Source of the DNA: Ricinus communis
Taxonomy: Eukaryota > Streptophyta > Magnoliopsida > Malpighiales > Euphorbiaceae
NCBI RefSeq assembly: GCF_019578655.1
Contig: NC_063256.1
Location: 9,858,001 to 9,922,000 of the forward strand
Direction of reading: 5' to 3'
Length of the DNA stretch: 64,000 bases
The notes beneath the pieces were generated by a model. That model was not told where the DNA came from. It was given only the letters and a program-made list of their open reading frames with translations, and searched no databases. Positions 1-11,300 of the stretch are shown piece after piece. Within the stretch, counting starts at the first letter, position 1; each line of letters starts with the position of its first letter. The position numbers were made by a program, and so were the translations under genes.

Positions 1-2367
1 AGTGAGTATGTGCAGAAGCTAAAACATGAGATTGAAGAACAATGCGCACAGGTAAGAACTAATTCTAATTTGTTTAATGTCATGGCAATTTCTTGTTTGT
101 GACATGAGAAGGTAATATTGAGCTTCTTATGTGGTAATATTTATAGAATCATATTTGTTATTTCCACTCTTTAAGATAGTGGTTCATGTCAAGATATTTA
201 TGCTCTTTAATAGCAACTGTGTTTGTAACTAGTTGCTTCATCCAGAAAGACTAGCAATTTGAATGCGCAGGTGATAAGAATGATCTGCATAGGTGAGTGA
301 TTATTCTTAATTCATGGAATACTAACAGCAGCATCAAGCCATAATAGACTAATGTGCTTTAATCAATATCTTGTAGCTGCTAGCAGTTTACTGTTTGTCA
401 CATATGTAGATTTGTTTTTTATGTGGTAGGTAGTTTTATACATAAATTTGTGAGGAAGTTGCAAATTTTTTCTTTGCTTTCTTATATTACTTATTCTCGT
501 TAGGACAACATAGTAGAATATCTCAACTCTGTAGTTGCTTAATCTACAATGACTTGCAAAAGGATTGCTTCAGCCATAGGCACTTTATACACTTGTAATG
601 GAAAATGTTCTCTTCATTTTCCTAAAGAAACATAGAGGGTAGATCGGTTGGTAGCGTTGCAAGCTGGAACCAGAATCTAAAATATGGGTGGCTTGAGAAT
701 GCAGGATTCAACTGAAAGTTCAAGTCTAAAGTTGAGTTTGCATAAGGTTCTTCTCCTGCCTTCTCCTTTTCACAAAGGCATCACCCAGTTATGGGCTTCC
801 TTTGACTAGATTATGGTTGTGCTGGATATACAATTAAAAAAGATTGATCTTGGAGCCATATCCATAACCTCACAAGGGTTGGAAATTGGAATGCCCTTTT
901 TCTTTCATTGATTCTTAATATGTCAATCTCTATTAACCTAAGGGAATGTTAGAATATCTTAAACTGAATAACCCTGGATGTGCTGGGAGCATGGTCTTCA
1001 TCTGAAAGGTGCAGTGGTGATTGATCAACATCTTATTAGAATGAGTTTTCACGGGCTTAAGCTAGGGTTAGATATGTCTAGCTGGTGTCTTGATTACCTT
1101 TTCATCCAAACAGGGGCTTTGTTGAAGATTGTAGGGGATTGTCAAGCTAACTTGATAATTGGCAACTTGCCATTCTCTTTGAGATTCTTTCTATCCTTAA
1201 CTAGGTATTGGAGACCTCCTTCCAAACTCAGCTTAGGCTCCTTGCTTCGTGTATACTAACCCCACAAACACCTCCCCTACCCCCCAGCTGTTTGAAAAGA
1301 ACCTAATAGCAGATGTGTATAGCATGTATATAAAAGAACCGTGCAGTTATATGTTTATGCTCTCATCTATTAAAATTAGCATAGGACATACTGTTAATTT
1401 GTTTTTACCTCCTTATTAAACTAATATTTGAATAGCAGACAGACATGCATAACATGTCATATAGGTGATTACCTATAACTTAAGTGGGTCAAGTGATACA
1501 ACTGCTTGTCTAATTATTTTTTGGCATATGAAAACTCTGGGTCTTAAGGGAATTGAACAGTTTGAATTTGGCACAGCCGACTAGATGTGCTCGGATGTGT
1601 TTCCTGAGCCAATTTCTCGTTCTTTTTCCTTTATCATGACGTGTCTAATCTGTAATAGCCATTCGGTTGCATCCTCTGCTGATTTGTCAGAAAATTAAGT
1701 CTTTGGGCATTTAAAAAATTGCCATCATTTTCTGCAGGTATTCCCTGCATCAGCAGATAGAGAAAAGGTGAAATCTTGTTTGTCAGAGTTGGGTGATATG
1801 AGCAATACCTTCAAGCAAGCCCTTAATGCTGGCATGGAACAACTTGTGGCTACTGTAACACAACGCATCCGTCAAGTGTTGGATAGCGTAACAACCATTA
1901 GTTATGAGTTATCTGAGGCAGAATATGCTGATAATGAGGTGAATGACCCATGGGTCCAGAGGCTTCTTCATGCTGTAGAGACAAATGTTTCATGGCTACA
2001 GCCAGTAATGACTGCTAACAACTATGACTCCTTTGTACATTTGGTCATTGATTACATTGTGAAGAGGCTTGAAGTGATAATGATGCAAAAAAGGTTTAGT
2101 CAGCTTGGAGGCCTTCAACTTGACAGAGATATAAGAGCTCTAGTAAGCCATTTCTCCAGCATGACTCAGAGGACAGTTAGGGATAAGTTTGCTCGACTAA
2201 CCCAAATGGCAACCATTCTCAACTTAGAGAAGGTGTCTGAGATTCTAGATTTCTGGGGTGAAAACTCGGGACCCATGACATGGAGGTTAACCCCTGCTGA
2301 GGTCAGGCGTGTGTTGGGTTTGAGGGTTGATTTCAAACCTGAAGCCATTTCTGCTCTTAAGTTATAA
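1..2367 (+). CDS. COG4: COG4, conserved oligomeric Golgi complex subunit 4 (3' end, partial)
   Basis: Two exons are seen: 1-51 (17 codons, entering in frame from outside the window) and 1738-2367, ending in TAA. The intron 52-1737 starts GTAAGA and ends TTCTGCAG, and the reading frame passes straight through it (phase 0). Together they give the last 226 residues of the protein, rich in helices, with the stretch KRFSQLGGLQLDRDIRAL and the ending EVRRVLGLRVDFKPEAISAL that I recognise as the COG4 C-terminus. In the known family COG4 is part of lobe A of the COG tether, which captures vesicles at Golgi membranes for retrograde traffic. The ATG at 1768 is an internal methionine, not the start. The 1.7 kb intron contains no exon I can support. 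Identity is confident; the upstream exons lie outside the window. Confidence 0.93.
52..1737 (+). other. Large last intron of COG4
   Basis: The donor is GTAAGA and the acceptor TTCTGCAG, preceded by T-rich sequence. Several short open stretches occur (for example 978-1259), but none has plausible coding content or splice signals that would keep the COG4 frame. I see no other gene or element in it. Confidence 0.75.
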
Positions 2368-3135
2368 TACCAGAATTCTCTTTATGCTCTCAACCTGCTT
2401 GGCCAGTGACAAGAATCAAAGCCGGGGCGCTGTCCTCCACAAGTAGCTTCTTCCCTCGAGTCCATTGCTGGCATGATTGTTATCTGATTCTTTCATTGTT
2501 CTTATTTTGATCTGTGTAATCATCTTTACCCCAAATTGAACAACCTTTGGTTCTTTCTCTGCTATGTTCCGTATCATTCTCCTCGAGTTTGTTTGATATT
2601 TGTACTTTTCAACCTCTGGGAAGAAGTGTAAAATTACTGAGACAAATAGGAATTTTGATTGTACACACTTAAAGAAATTTCAATGTTATATAATAAGATA
2701 ATTAATGTGTTTTGGGATAATGGAGGATCCGATTTTGTTATTACTAACTCTTTTACGTGATTCCTTCAAATTTATAATCTGATTATATTGTCTATAAAGT
2801 ACTCTTTTATCTTAATTATTTTGTTATTAAACTTAATTGAATAGTGTATGACTAATTTATAGTTAAACAATGATCTTTTCATCTGAAATATAATCAAACT
2901 CTTCGGTCAATAACCAACTAAGTTTTTTATTGAGGTTATACTTTTAATGAATTGACAAAAGTAGACTTATTTTATCTGTTAAAATTTTTAAATTTAAATT
3001 CAAACAAAAAAATTTATAATTTAAGCAGTTTCAAACATAAATAATAATTATACTGTTTAAACTTTTACCTTATCTCATTAGTCTAAACTTTTTAATTTTT
3101 TGGAAAAAAAATTTAAAAATAAAGCAACACATAGT

Positions 3136-3166
<31 letters not shown>

Positions 3167-4002
3167 CTTAAATAGTGTGACATTTAACACACTAACTAAA
3201 TATTAAAACACATGAAATACGATTTGATTTTTTAAGAATATTTTATATATGTTTTTACATGTGACAGAATAAAAATCACGAACTTTCTTGAAATTAACAT
3301 ATGCAATGATTCTCATTTTATTTGAATATCTATAAAATTAAATAAAAGTACACAGAGGACAGCAGACGAAAATTATTAGAAGTCCTCACTAATTATTATC
3401 ATTAGTCATATTTACTAATTAAAAATAAAAATAAGTTATTTTTAAGGATAAGAATAATTGTTTAATTGAAAAGTAAGTCATTTAGTATTTGAAAGGTACG
3501 TCTATAATAAGGTGATAATAGCGTGGTCGGAAGACATAACACATATATAATTGATCAATCCTGACTGAATATGAAAACTACCCACTGTACCCAACAAATA
3601 ATATTTAGCCATGTTTTGGAGTTGCTAGAAGTGCTGCTTGCAGGTCCAAATATCGAATTGCTGCAACTTCAAAAATGGATTGAGGAGTGCCATAGTTCTA
3701 AGCCAAGCAATTCAAACTAATTTTAGTTGAATAGAAATTTCGAAAAGCATGAACCGTGAGCCATTTGGGCATTTTTAATTGATTCCAAACACTAGTCCAA
3801 TAAACAAGGAGAATTAAATTAGAGAAGAGCAGAACCAAAATTTAAGTAGAAAAGCAACCTAAAAGTAACAACATATCCTGCTTACATAAGACATGCATTG
3901 CATTATAATTAAGGGGCACAAGTAATTGCTAGCAACAACACTATTATGGACTCGTGAGACCAACAAATAGCCACAACAGATAAAGTTAACCTGAAATGAA
4001 AC
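2368..4002. other. Convergent intergenic region between COG4 and PDH E1-alpha
   Basis: This is the shared 3' side of two converging genes. It begins with the COG4 3'UTR and is then strongly AT-rich. A run of about 20 T followed directly by about 12 A at 3138-3170 can fold on itself. The end near 3850-4002 is the 3'UTR of the minus-strand gene. No further gene is seen. Confidence 0.6.
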
Positions 4003-6188
4003 CTAGACGTGAGCAGTGCCTTGGGTGAATTTGGGATCTTCGCATCTGTAGCGGCCATCAGGTCCAATTCCAAAGCCTTTAGGATCTGCAAATACATTCT
4101 CGAGTAGCTGACTGCGAGGTGGAACAGGGCTTTCATCAGCAAACTCGACAGAATCCTCAACCACTTCATCTATCTTCTTCTCAATAGCCTTCAACTCTGC
4201 TTCACTGGCTAGACTATTCTCAATAATATACTTCTTCAAGGATGTGATGGGATCTCTAGCAGCATAGTGAGCCTTCTCAGCTGCATATAGAATCCAAAAG
4301 ATATAATTTTCTTTTTAAAAAAATGCAAATAGTAATGTGGTCTCCTATAACTTGGTCAATCATTTTCACAATGCTCTACCAATAAATCTAAAATATTAAA
4401 TGCTAAACAAGCAAAACATTTCTCGAGTCGTAAGGTGTCTTTTTATATATCGTAAAACGAGCTGAAAAATTACAATAATTGGCAACTATCAAAGACCATC
4501 ATTTCATGGTAACTTTGTTCATTTGGTCGGACCATCATATTATAAAAGTATGTCAGTATATGAACACATCAGTAGAAGTAATTCTGACAAATTATGTTGT
4601 ATTCCACATTCTCACAAAATTGACGAGAATGTGCACCCTAGTGACTAGCCTTTGGATACTATCAATGACTGGAATAAAATGCAGAGGTTAGTGTCAAACA
4701 TATCAGCTAAAGTTACATAGGCAATAGGTAAGTCACAAAACAAACAGGTGAAGCAAATAGAATGCAACACATTAATTAATAACCAAATAACAAAGCAGAT
4801 ATCCAAACTAGAATAATTAGCTCGATTGCTCACCAGGGTCACGAAGCTCATCAGGATCAGCCAACGAGTGTCCTCTAAACCTGTAAGTCTCACATTCAAC
4901 CAAAGTTGGTCCTTCTCCCCTTCTAGCCCTTCCAATTGCCTCCTTGGCTACCTCCCTGACCTTCAAAACATCCATTCCATCAACATGAACACCTGGCATC
5001 CCAAATGCTGGACCCTTCTTCCAAATCTGTGGATCTGAAGTTGCCCTCAAGTGTGACATTCCAATGGCCCACAAGTTATTCTCCACAACGAACACAATGG
5101 GCAATTTCCACAAAGCTGCCATGTTCAAACACTCAAAGAACTGGCCATTATTACAAGTTCCATCTCCAAAGAAAGCTAAAGTGACATGATCACAATCCTC
5201 CTTCAGAACCTCCCTTCTATACTTCGAGGTAAAAGCTGCACCGGTGGCCACTGGAATTCCCTCACCAATAAATGCAAAACCACCAAGCACATTGTGATCT
5301 TTGGAGAACATGTGCATAGATCCACCTTGGCCGCGGCAGCACCCAGTGGTCTTGCCAAAGAGCTCACTCATGACAGCACGAGCAGGGACTCCCTTACTCA
5401 AGGCATGGACATGATCACGATAAGTACTGACAACGGAATCCTCCTTCTTCAAAAGCTTAATGAATCCAGTTGAGACAGCCTCTTGGCCATTATAGAGATG
5501 AACAAAACCAAACATTTTACCCCTATAATACATCTGGGCACACATGTCCTCAAAAGCTCTGCCCAACACCATATCCTCATATAGCACCAACCCTTCTTCT
5601 TTTGTAATCAACTACATGAAAGAAGAAATAAATAAACGTCCTTTTTGTCTCTATTCGGTTGATAAAAAAGAAAGCATATTCAAAGAAAACTGAAGTTTTA
5701 TAATTTAGATGCGTGTAACGGATAAAAAAAGATTAATACAGAATTACAGTGTGATTGCATGTATAAATGTGCAAAAGAAGATAGCTACTTAAAAAAGAGA
5801 ATAAATAGGGCTAAGCTTAGGAAAGGGCGAATTGTCAGCCAACCCAATGGCTAATAAAAATTGCAAATGCAAAGAAAGCAATAATCTTTGAATTGAGAGC
5901 AAATTGAGAATAAAGAAAAGAGAGATACAAAGATAGAATTACCAAATTGGAGGTAGATTTGAGCTTCTTTTCCTTAACAGCTTCAGAAACAGCGACGATA
6001 GCAGATCGACGGAAAGAAGAGACATGATTCAATTTAGGAAGAGCAGAGAAACGGAGCTTGGAAGTAGATCCAATAAAAGAAGAGGTGGTTTTGAGAGGAT
6101 CAAAGAGAGGCTGATGCTTATTGTAAGATCTGGTATTATCAACAGGCAAAGGCTGAATCAAGTGGGTAGCAGAGAAAGCAGTGGCCAT
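4003..6188 (-). CDS. PDH-E1 ALPHA: Pyruvate dehydrogenase E1 component subunit alpha, plastidial
   Basis: Three exons in transcript order: 6188-5943 (82 codons), 5611-4834 and 4280-4003, total 1302 nt, 433 residues, close to the usual ~428. Donors are GTAATT and GTGAGC; acceptors are TTCATGTAG and ATATGCAG; phases match (0, then 1). Exon 1 is Ser/Thr/Arg-rich with few acids, as expected for a chloroplast transit peptide. The catalytic part carries the thiamine diphosphate motif, GDG at about residues 231-233 and NN at 260-261, plus [10 protein letters not shown] and [15 protein letters not shown] loops. With E1-beta the enzyme decarboxylates pyruvate and hands the acetyl group to E2, making plastid acetyl-CoA for fatty acid synthesis. 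The plastid assignment rests on the transit peptide and on wording unlike the mitochondrial form, which has a Ser-rich regulatory loop. The minus strand just upstream of the ATG (6190-6300) is CT-rich, typical of a plant 5'UTR. Confidence 0.95.
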
Positions 6189-7224
6189 TATCGTGCCTTC
6201 TTTCTAGTCCTTGAACTGGAAGAAAATAAAAAAAAAAAAGAAAAGAAAAGGAGGTTAGAGATAGAGAGAAAAATGGAGAAGAAGAGGAGTATATGAAAGG
6301 ATTTGGAGGCGGAGGATACGAGGGAAAAGGGTGTGGAAGTAACCGCCTGTTTGAGCTATAATAAAGAACTTGAAAACTAGGCCACCCAACTCTCAACTGT
6401 TATATAACATGTCCATTTGGCTTTGTATTTTCTTGTTTCTTGTACCATTTTTCACTCTCTCCTCTCCTTCTTGCCTTCTTTTGGTGGAGTGGATCCTTCA
6501 TTGCTCAAAACCACGTCGTTTTCCACGCTTTAAGGGCACAATATTCTTCTTCTTTGAGGAGGCTATGTGAACCTTGTCCTCATTTAGTTCAAGACTAACT
6601 CTTTTACATGATTTCTATAAATTGAATGGATGCCTTAACTTTTATTGAATAATACAGTCAATTTGGTTCCATAAATGTTAAGAATTTGGAAAATTATATA
6701 ATTTGAAAACTTTATTACAAGAAAAGGTTAGGAAGAATAAATGATTTCAATTTTAAGATATTATGGTGGCGGGAGACAGATATTATGAATGATATTTATA
6801 TTTATTTCAATTATAAATTTTCAATTTATTTCATTTTAATTATAAATTTTTAGTTATTTAATTTTAATTTACTTTTTTTGATGCGGAATTGGCATATTGT
6901 ATATATCTTTTTATTTCTTTTATTAGTAACTTATATAATATGTTAATATTTTTTTATAAACGTTCCTAAAAGAATTAAATTAAAATTTTGGGATAAAAGA
7001 AACCAAATGCAAAGTTATTTATCATTATAACAGGGATTATGGCATCCAATTGAATAAAAATACTACAATCCTTCCAAAATCAAGGTCTCCTTTTCTAACA
7101 TGTTCGACCATTAGTGATGTTGAGTTGTGGTGACATCGATGCTTATAGGGATCAGCCTTGAAACGTGGCACTGGGTGAGCTGGATACATTAATTTATAGA
7201 TAAGAATAAGAACATTCAACGTGT
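6189..7224. other. Promoter side of PDH E1-alpha and intergenic DNA
   Basis: Positions 6190-6300 are the likely 5'UTR of the minus-strand gene (CT-rich on its strand). A TATATAA-like palindrome near 6400-6408 is a weak candidate TATA box. From about 6590 to 7200 the DNA is AT-rich with no gene I can support. Confidence 0.5.
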
Positions 7225-7296
7225 GGGTCCATAGCTCAGTGGTAGAGCATTTGACTGCAGATCAAGAGGTCACCGGTTCGAACCCGGTTGGGCCCT
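7225..7296 (+). tRNA. trnC-GCA: tRNA-Cys (anticodon GCA)
   Basis: A full cloverleaf can be drawn. The acceptor stem GGGTCCA pairs with TGGGCCC (one G-T pair), with discriminator T. The D arm is TAGCTCAGTGGTAGAGCA, the anticodon stem-loop TTTGA-CTGCAGA-TCAAG puts GCA at 7257-7259, and the T arm is CCGG-TTCGAAC-CCGG. There is no intron and no encoded CCA, so it is a nuclear type gene. The A and B boxes for RNA polymerase III are intact. An upstream CAAC at 7217-7220 fits a plant pol III start. A TTTT at 7303 and a run of about 26 T at 7309-7334 follow as terminators. Confidence 0.97.
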
Positions 7297-7302
7297 TTCT
7301 TC

Positions 7303-7334
7303 TTTTAATTTTTTTTTTTTTTTTTTTTTTTTTT
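7303..7334 (+). terminator. Pol III terminator, T runs after tRNA-Cys
   Basis: TTTT lies 7 nt after the tRNA end, followed by about 26 consecutive T. Four or more T on the non-template strand stop RNA polymerase III. The second run is far longer than needed. Confidence 0.7.
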
Positions 7335-8310
7335 AAAGTCTTTACAGTTTGGCGCTAAGCAAATAGGATAATGGCTTTGGTAGAGTGATTTCTATATGGG
7401 TGCATTGGTGTTTTTCATGCCAATGGAATTTGTCAAGTACGAAGATGGTAATGTTTATTTTAATGCGGTGCTAATTTTGGGGTGATACTAGCGGCAATGA
7501 ATTCATCGAATTTGGTATTAGAAAGTTGCAACATAATCATCCCTTGGCATTGATGTATGTAACGTTTTGGCATTGGCATTGACATATATTCATCAATAGA
7601 TCAGTTATGCATATAACTTCGATAGATTTATGGTACTCAAAAATGACTCGGACTGACATTCAAGAATGATTCGGACCAGTAATTATCTCTTGATGCACAT
7701 TTTGAATAAACTGTAAACAAAAAATTTTAGTATCTCACTAAATGATTATCAGTCCAGATTACAGAAAAGAATTCTACCTCGCCCAGTACAATCTTACTTT
7801 CAATCAATTAGAAATTACAGCTAAATTACTAGAATTGAAAGTGGCTTCTGCAAATATGACAATTATTACTCCTTGAATGAATTATAATTTCGTTTCCGAA
7901 TCTAGTTTAAGTAGCAAGGGCGATGCCTTTAAAAAGTTCAGATTTCCCATGTGCACTGCAAGTATAAGAAAATGATTGTTCCTTGTGTGTAGTTAACGGT
8001 AGATTATGCGGCCCTAAATAAAAAAATAATAATAATAATTTTATTTACGAAAGCCATCTGCTTGCCACTTGCAAAATTTATTAAATGACCAGAAAAGACT
8101 TATTATACATAAACATACATGGTGAATATAGCAACTCTATGGACAAAAGGAAAAATTATCTTCTATACATGGAAAAAAAAAAATTACTAAATGAGAGAAC
8201 GGTCAAAAACTCAGCGAGGTCAAAGGTGCAGTTCGGATCAACAGATTCATCAGCTATTGGACGGCTGGTATGGAATCTCTACAATTGTTAGTCTGTACAA
8301 GACAGTCGTA
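7335..8310. other. Intergenic, tRNA-Cys to VPS8 3' end
   Basis: No gene is supported. Part of 8050-8310 is likely VPS8 3'UTR on the minus strand. The short open stretches at 8085-8433 (+) have no coding character and overlap the last VPS8 exons. Confidence 0.5.
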
Positions 8311-11300
8311 TCACCGTTTATTTATCTTCTCTTTGCCTACAAAAACCATCATCCACATGTCAAAAATGGGAGGCAATTGCAAAAGAATTTAAAAATCAAA
8401 GGTGTAATCATGAACCTCACCAAATATACTTGATTTTAATGGGAACCGAAGAGATGATCCTGTCACTTTAAGCTCCCTGAGTTGCCTCCTTTTGCTCGAT
8501 TTTTCAATTCTTTTCGCAATAGCACTGCTACTCTCTCCTGTCAAAACCTCAGGTCCTTTCTTTACCCTTTCATGATAAACAGCTGGTGGGGCAAGTCTCA
8601 ACTGGGGCATATTTTCTATCTGGACTAATCTCTGGTCTTTCTGAAGATTAGTCAATATCTCAAACTGCAGCATCCCAGTTTAATTTTATTATTCACCAAC
8701 AACAAAGTATCCTTTGTTACTATAAATGAAAGATCACAATCAGGAATGACATATTCATTCAAATTTCTGGAGTGTTTGGTTAATCAGAAATCAGAAAGAA
8801 GAGAATGAGAAAGAGATACTAGGAACGAATTATTATGTTATAAAGTTCATTCCCATAAGAGAGTTAGGTATTTGGAATTAAGAATAGGAAAAAGTCCACA
8901 TTCCTGTTCCCTTCCTTTCATTGTTGGTAACCAAACAGGACCTAATAGGCAAATGATATATCAGCACTAATAAGTACAGTAAGGACTTACCCGTGACATT
9001 TGCTGCAGCCCATATGAATTGTCTGATGAATCTTCATGTGAATGTAAAGTGCCAGTTCCATGTGCTCGTTTCGCTCTTGATGAAACCTTATTCACCAAAC
9101 CATTCTCACCAAGGACTGATTTATTTCTAGGCCTCTGAGTATTTGTCTTAGGCATACAAATAGGGCATCCAGACAAGGAACCTTTACTTGATGTTTCACT
9201 TTCGAGCAGTTCACACTGAAGATGAGTAGCATGACCACAACTGAAAACTCGAATCCGGAAACTAGGGGAATCCTTAGTGAGAGGACAGTTACATATACAA
9301 CATACAAGACTCCGCGGGGCATACCCATGAGATGCCCCCTTCTTAAGTAAACTCATGGTATAGAACGTATCATCCTCTATCAAGGACTTGGCAGTATCCT
9401 AAAACATTGAAATGCACAATTTGAGTCGCAACTCCTGATTGATTTACAATACAAATAAGAAAGAATTACAGATATCACTCAATTGTTAGCACAAATAAAT
9501 GGACCCTTGGCATGGATACATAAAGCATATTCAATGACTTACCAGAATTCTCCTCTCAAAGCCATATGTTCCCAGCATCCCCAATATTGTAATTTTAAAA
9601 TCACCAAATTCCTGGTTACCATTATCAGAGAGGAGTTTTGACATGATAGTTGGAAGGTGAACATATCCTATCATTCCTTCAACAATCTCTTTGATGAACT
9701 GAGATAACAATTTTCTCAAGATATGAGCACCTTTGTGAGACTTGGAGATTTTCCACTTAATTATGGCCTCGTCATCCTCGTGTTCACCCAATGCTTCAGT
9801 TAGCATTCCAGCATGATCATCTCGTTTCGATACCCTTTTGTCAGTAAATGAATCCATCAAAGGCGCACAAAACCTGTATTGGTTGTCAAGGATTGTCAGG
9901 GATGAATAAGTCAATTAATTTGTTTATATCAGATACCATTTCTGGTATTTGCTAGAAAATGAAAGGAAAAAAAAAAAAAAAAAGTTCAAAGAAATATGTT
10001 GCATGTCTGGGTAAATACAATGGTAACAAAGCACATCAAACACAATGGGAGAACACATCCATCACTCATCAACATTTTCTATAGATATCAGGTGAGACAA
10101 ATTAGGATATTCAAGAATTACATGAGAACAAATTAACTGACACATGCAAGAAATTAAATCACTGCAGTGTATTGACTCACGAATCAAGTAATTTGAACCA
10201 GAGTGTTTCTGATTCCTCAGGTTGCAAACGAGGGGTGTTTCGCTGACACAATCCAATACACACATTCAATATACTGTATATGTCATCAACCTGTGAGATA
10301 AAGATTGCAAACTTGCGTAAGTTTTCCAAGAGCCCTAGGATCCCACAATAAGAAATCAATAAAAGAGAAGGGAAAGGGGAAAAGGAAAAAAGCATAACCA
10401 TAGACACAATTCAGATCTGCTGACCTCTTTTATTCTTAGAACATTGCCATACTGATCTGTGCCAATAGAGCTACTCAAAGATGTTGAAATCAGACTTTCC
10501 ACAGCTATATCAAGGTTAACAAATTTATCATTGAGCTGAGTAAGAGTGAGCAAAAGGGCGCTCCCAACATCACCAACCCTTTCTAATAAAAAAGCAGCAG
10601 CATCTGTTATCTCATATTCCTGGCATAGGCGTAAACAGTTTTCTACCCGGTAGCTTTCAAAAGTCTCCAGGAATTTGAGAACTGAATTACGCTCATACTG
10701 ACATAACAACTGCAGAGTACATAAAATAATTTAGAATTTTGATACGTGTAAGATGTTAGACAAAGTTTCGTGAAATCAGGAATCAGTAACAAGAAATGCA
10801 GAGAAAAAGCAAAAATTGTCAGACATGCAAAGATTTGTCACCCATGACAAGCAAAACAAGCCCAAATATTGAACACACAAACACCCAAGGATTATTTGAG
10901 CTTATTTATTTGGCTGATGCTTTTTCATGTTTTGTGTGCATCAGAACAGGACATAAAAAAACACACACACAACACAAACACACAATTAACTTTACATTTT
11001 TATTCTTTTGGTTGGGAGGGGGGCTGGGCAGCTGTAAAACTTGGGAGGTAATGTGGAGGGTCACTTGATGGATTGCCACCCATGAAGCAACAATGATGGT
11101 GATTCAAGCACTTACCTCCATATAAAGCTCTATCATATCATCAGTCACGTTAACAGGGTTATTCCGAATAAACTTGGGAAAATCAGATATTCTTTCCAAG
11201 TAAGCTTCAAGTCCTTTCAACTGATCTTCCACTCTTCTTCCACTAAAAGCATCAACGCTATCATCCTTTTTCAAACGAGAAAAATTGAGGGTTCCAGATA

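Noticed and set aside
3138..3170. Poly-T/poly-A palindrome as a possible terminator or hairpin element
   Set aside because: Simple homopolymers are common in this AT-rich DNA; no evidence of function beyond a possible fragile site.
10796..11068. 90-codon plus-strand frame
   Set aside because: It lies wholly inside a VPS8 intron, contains simple ACAC repeats and has no domain.
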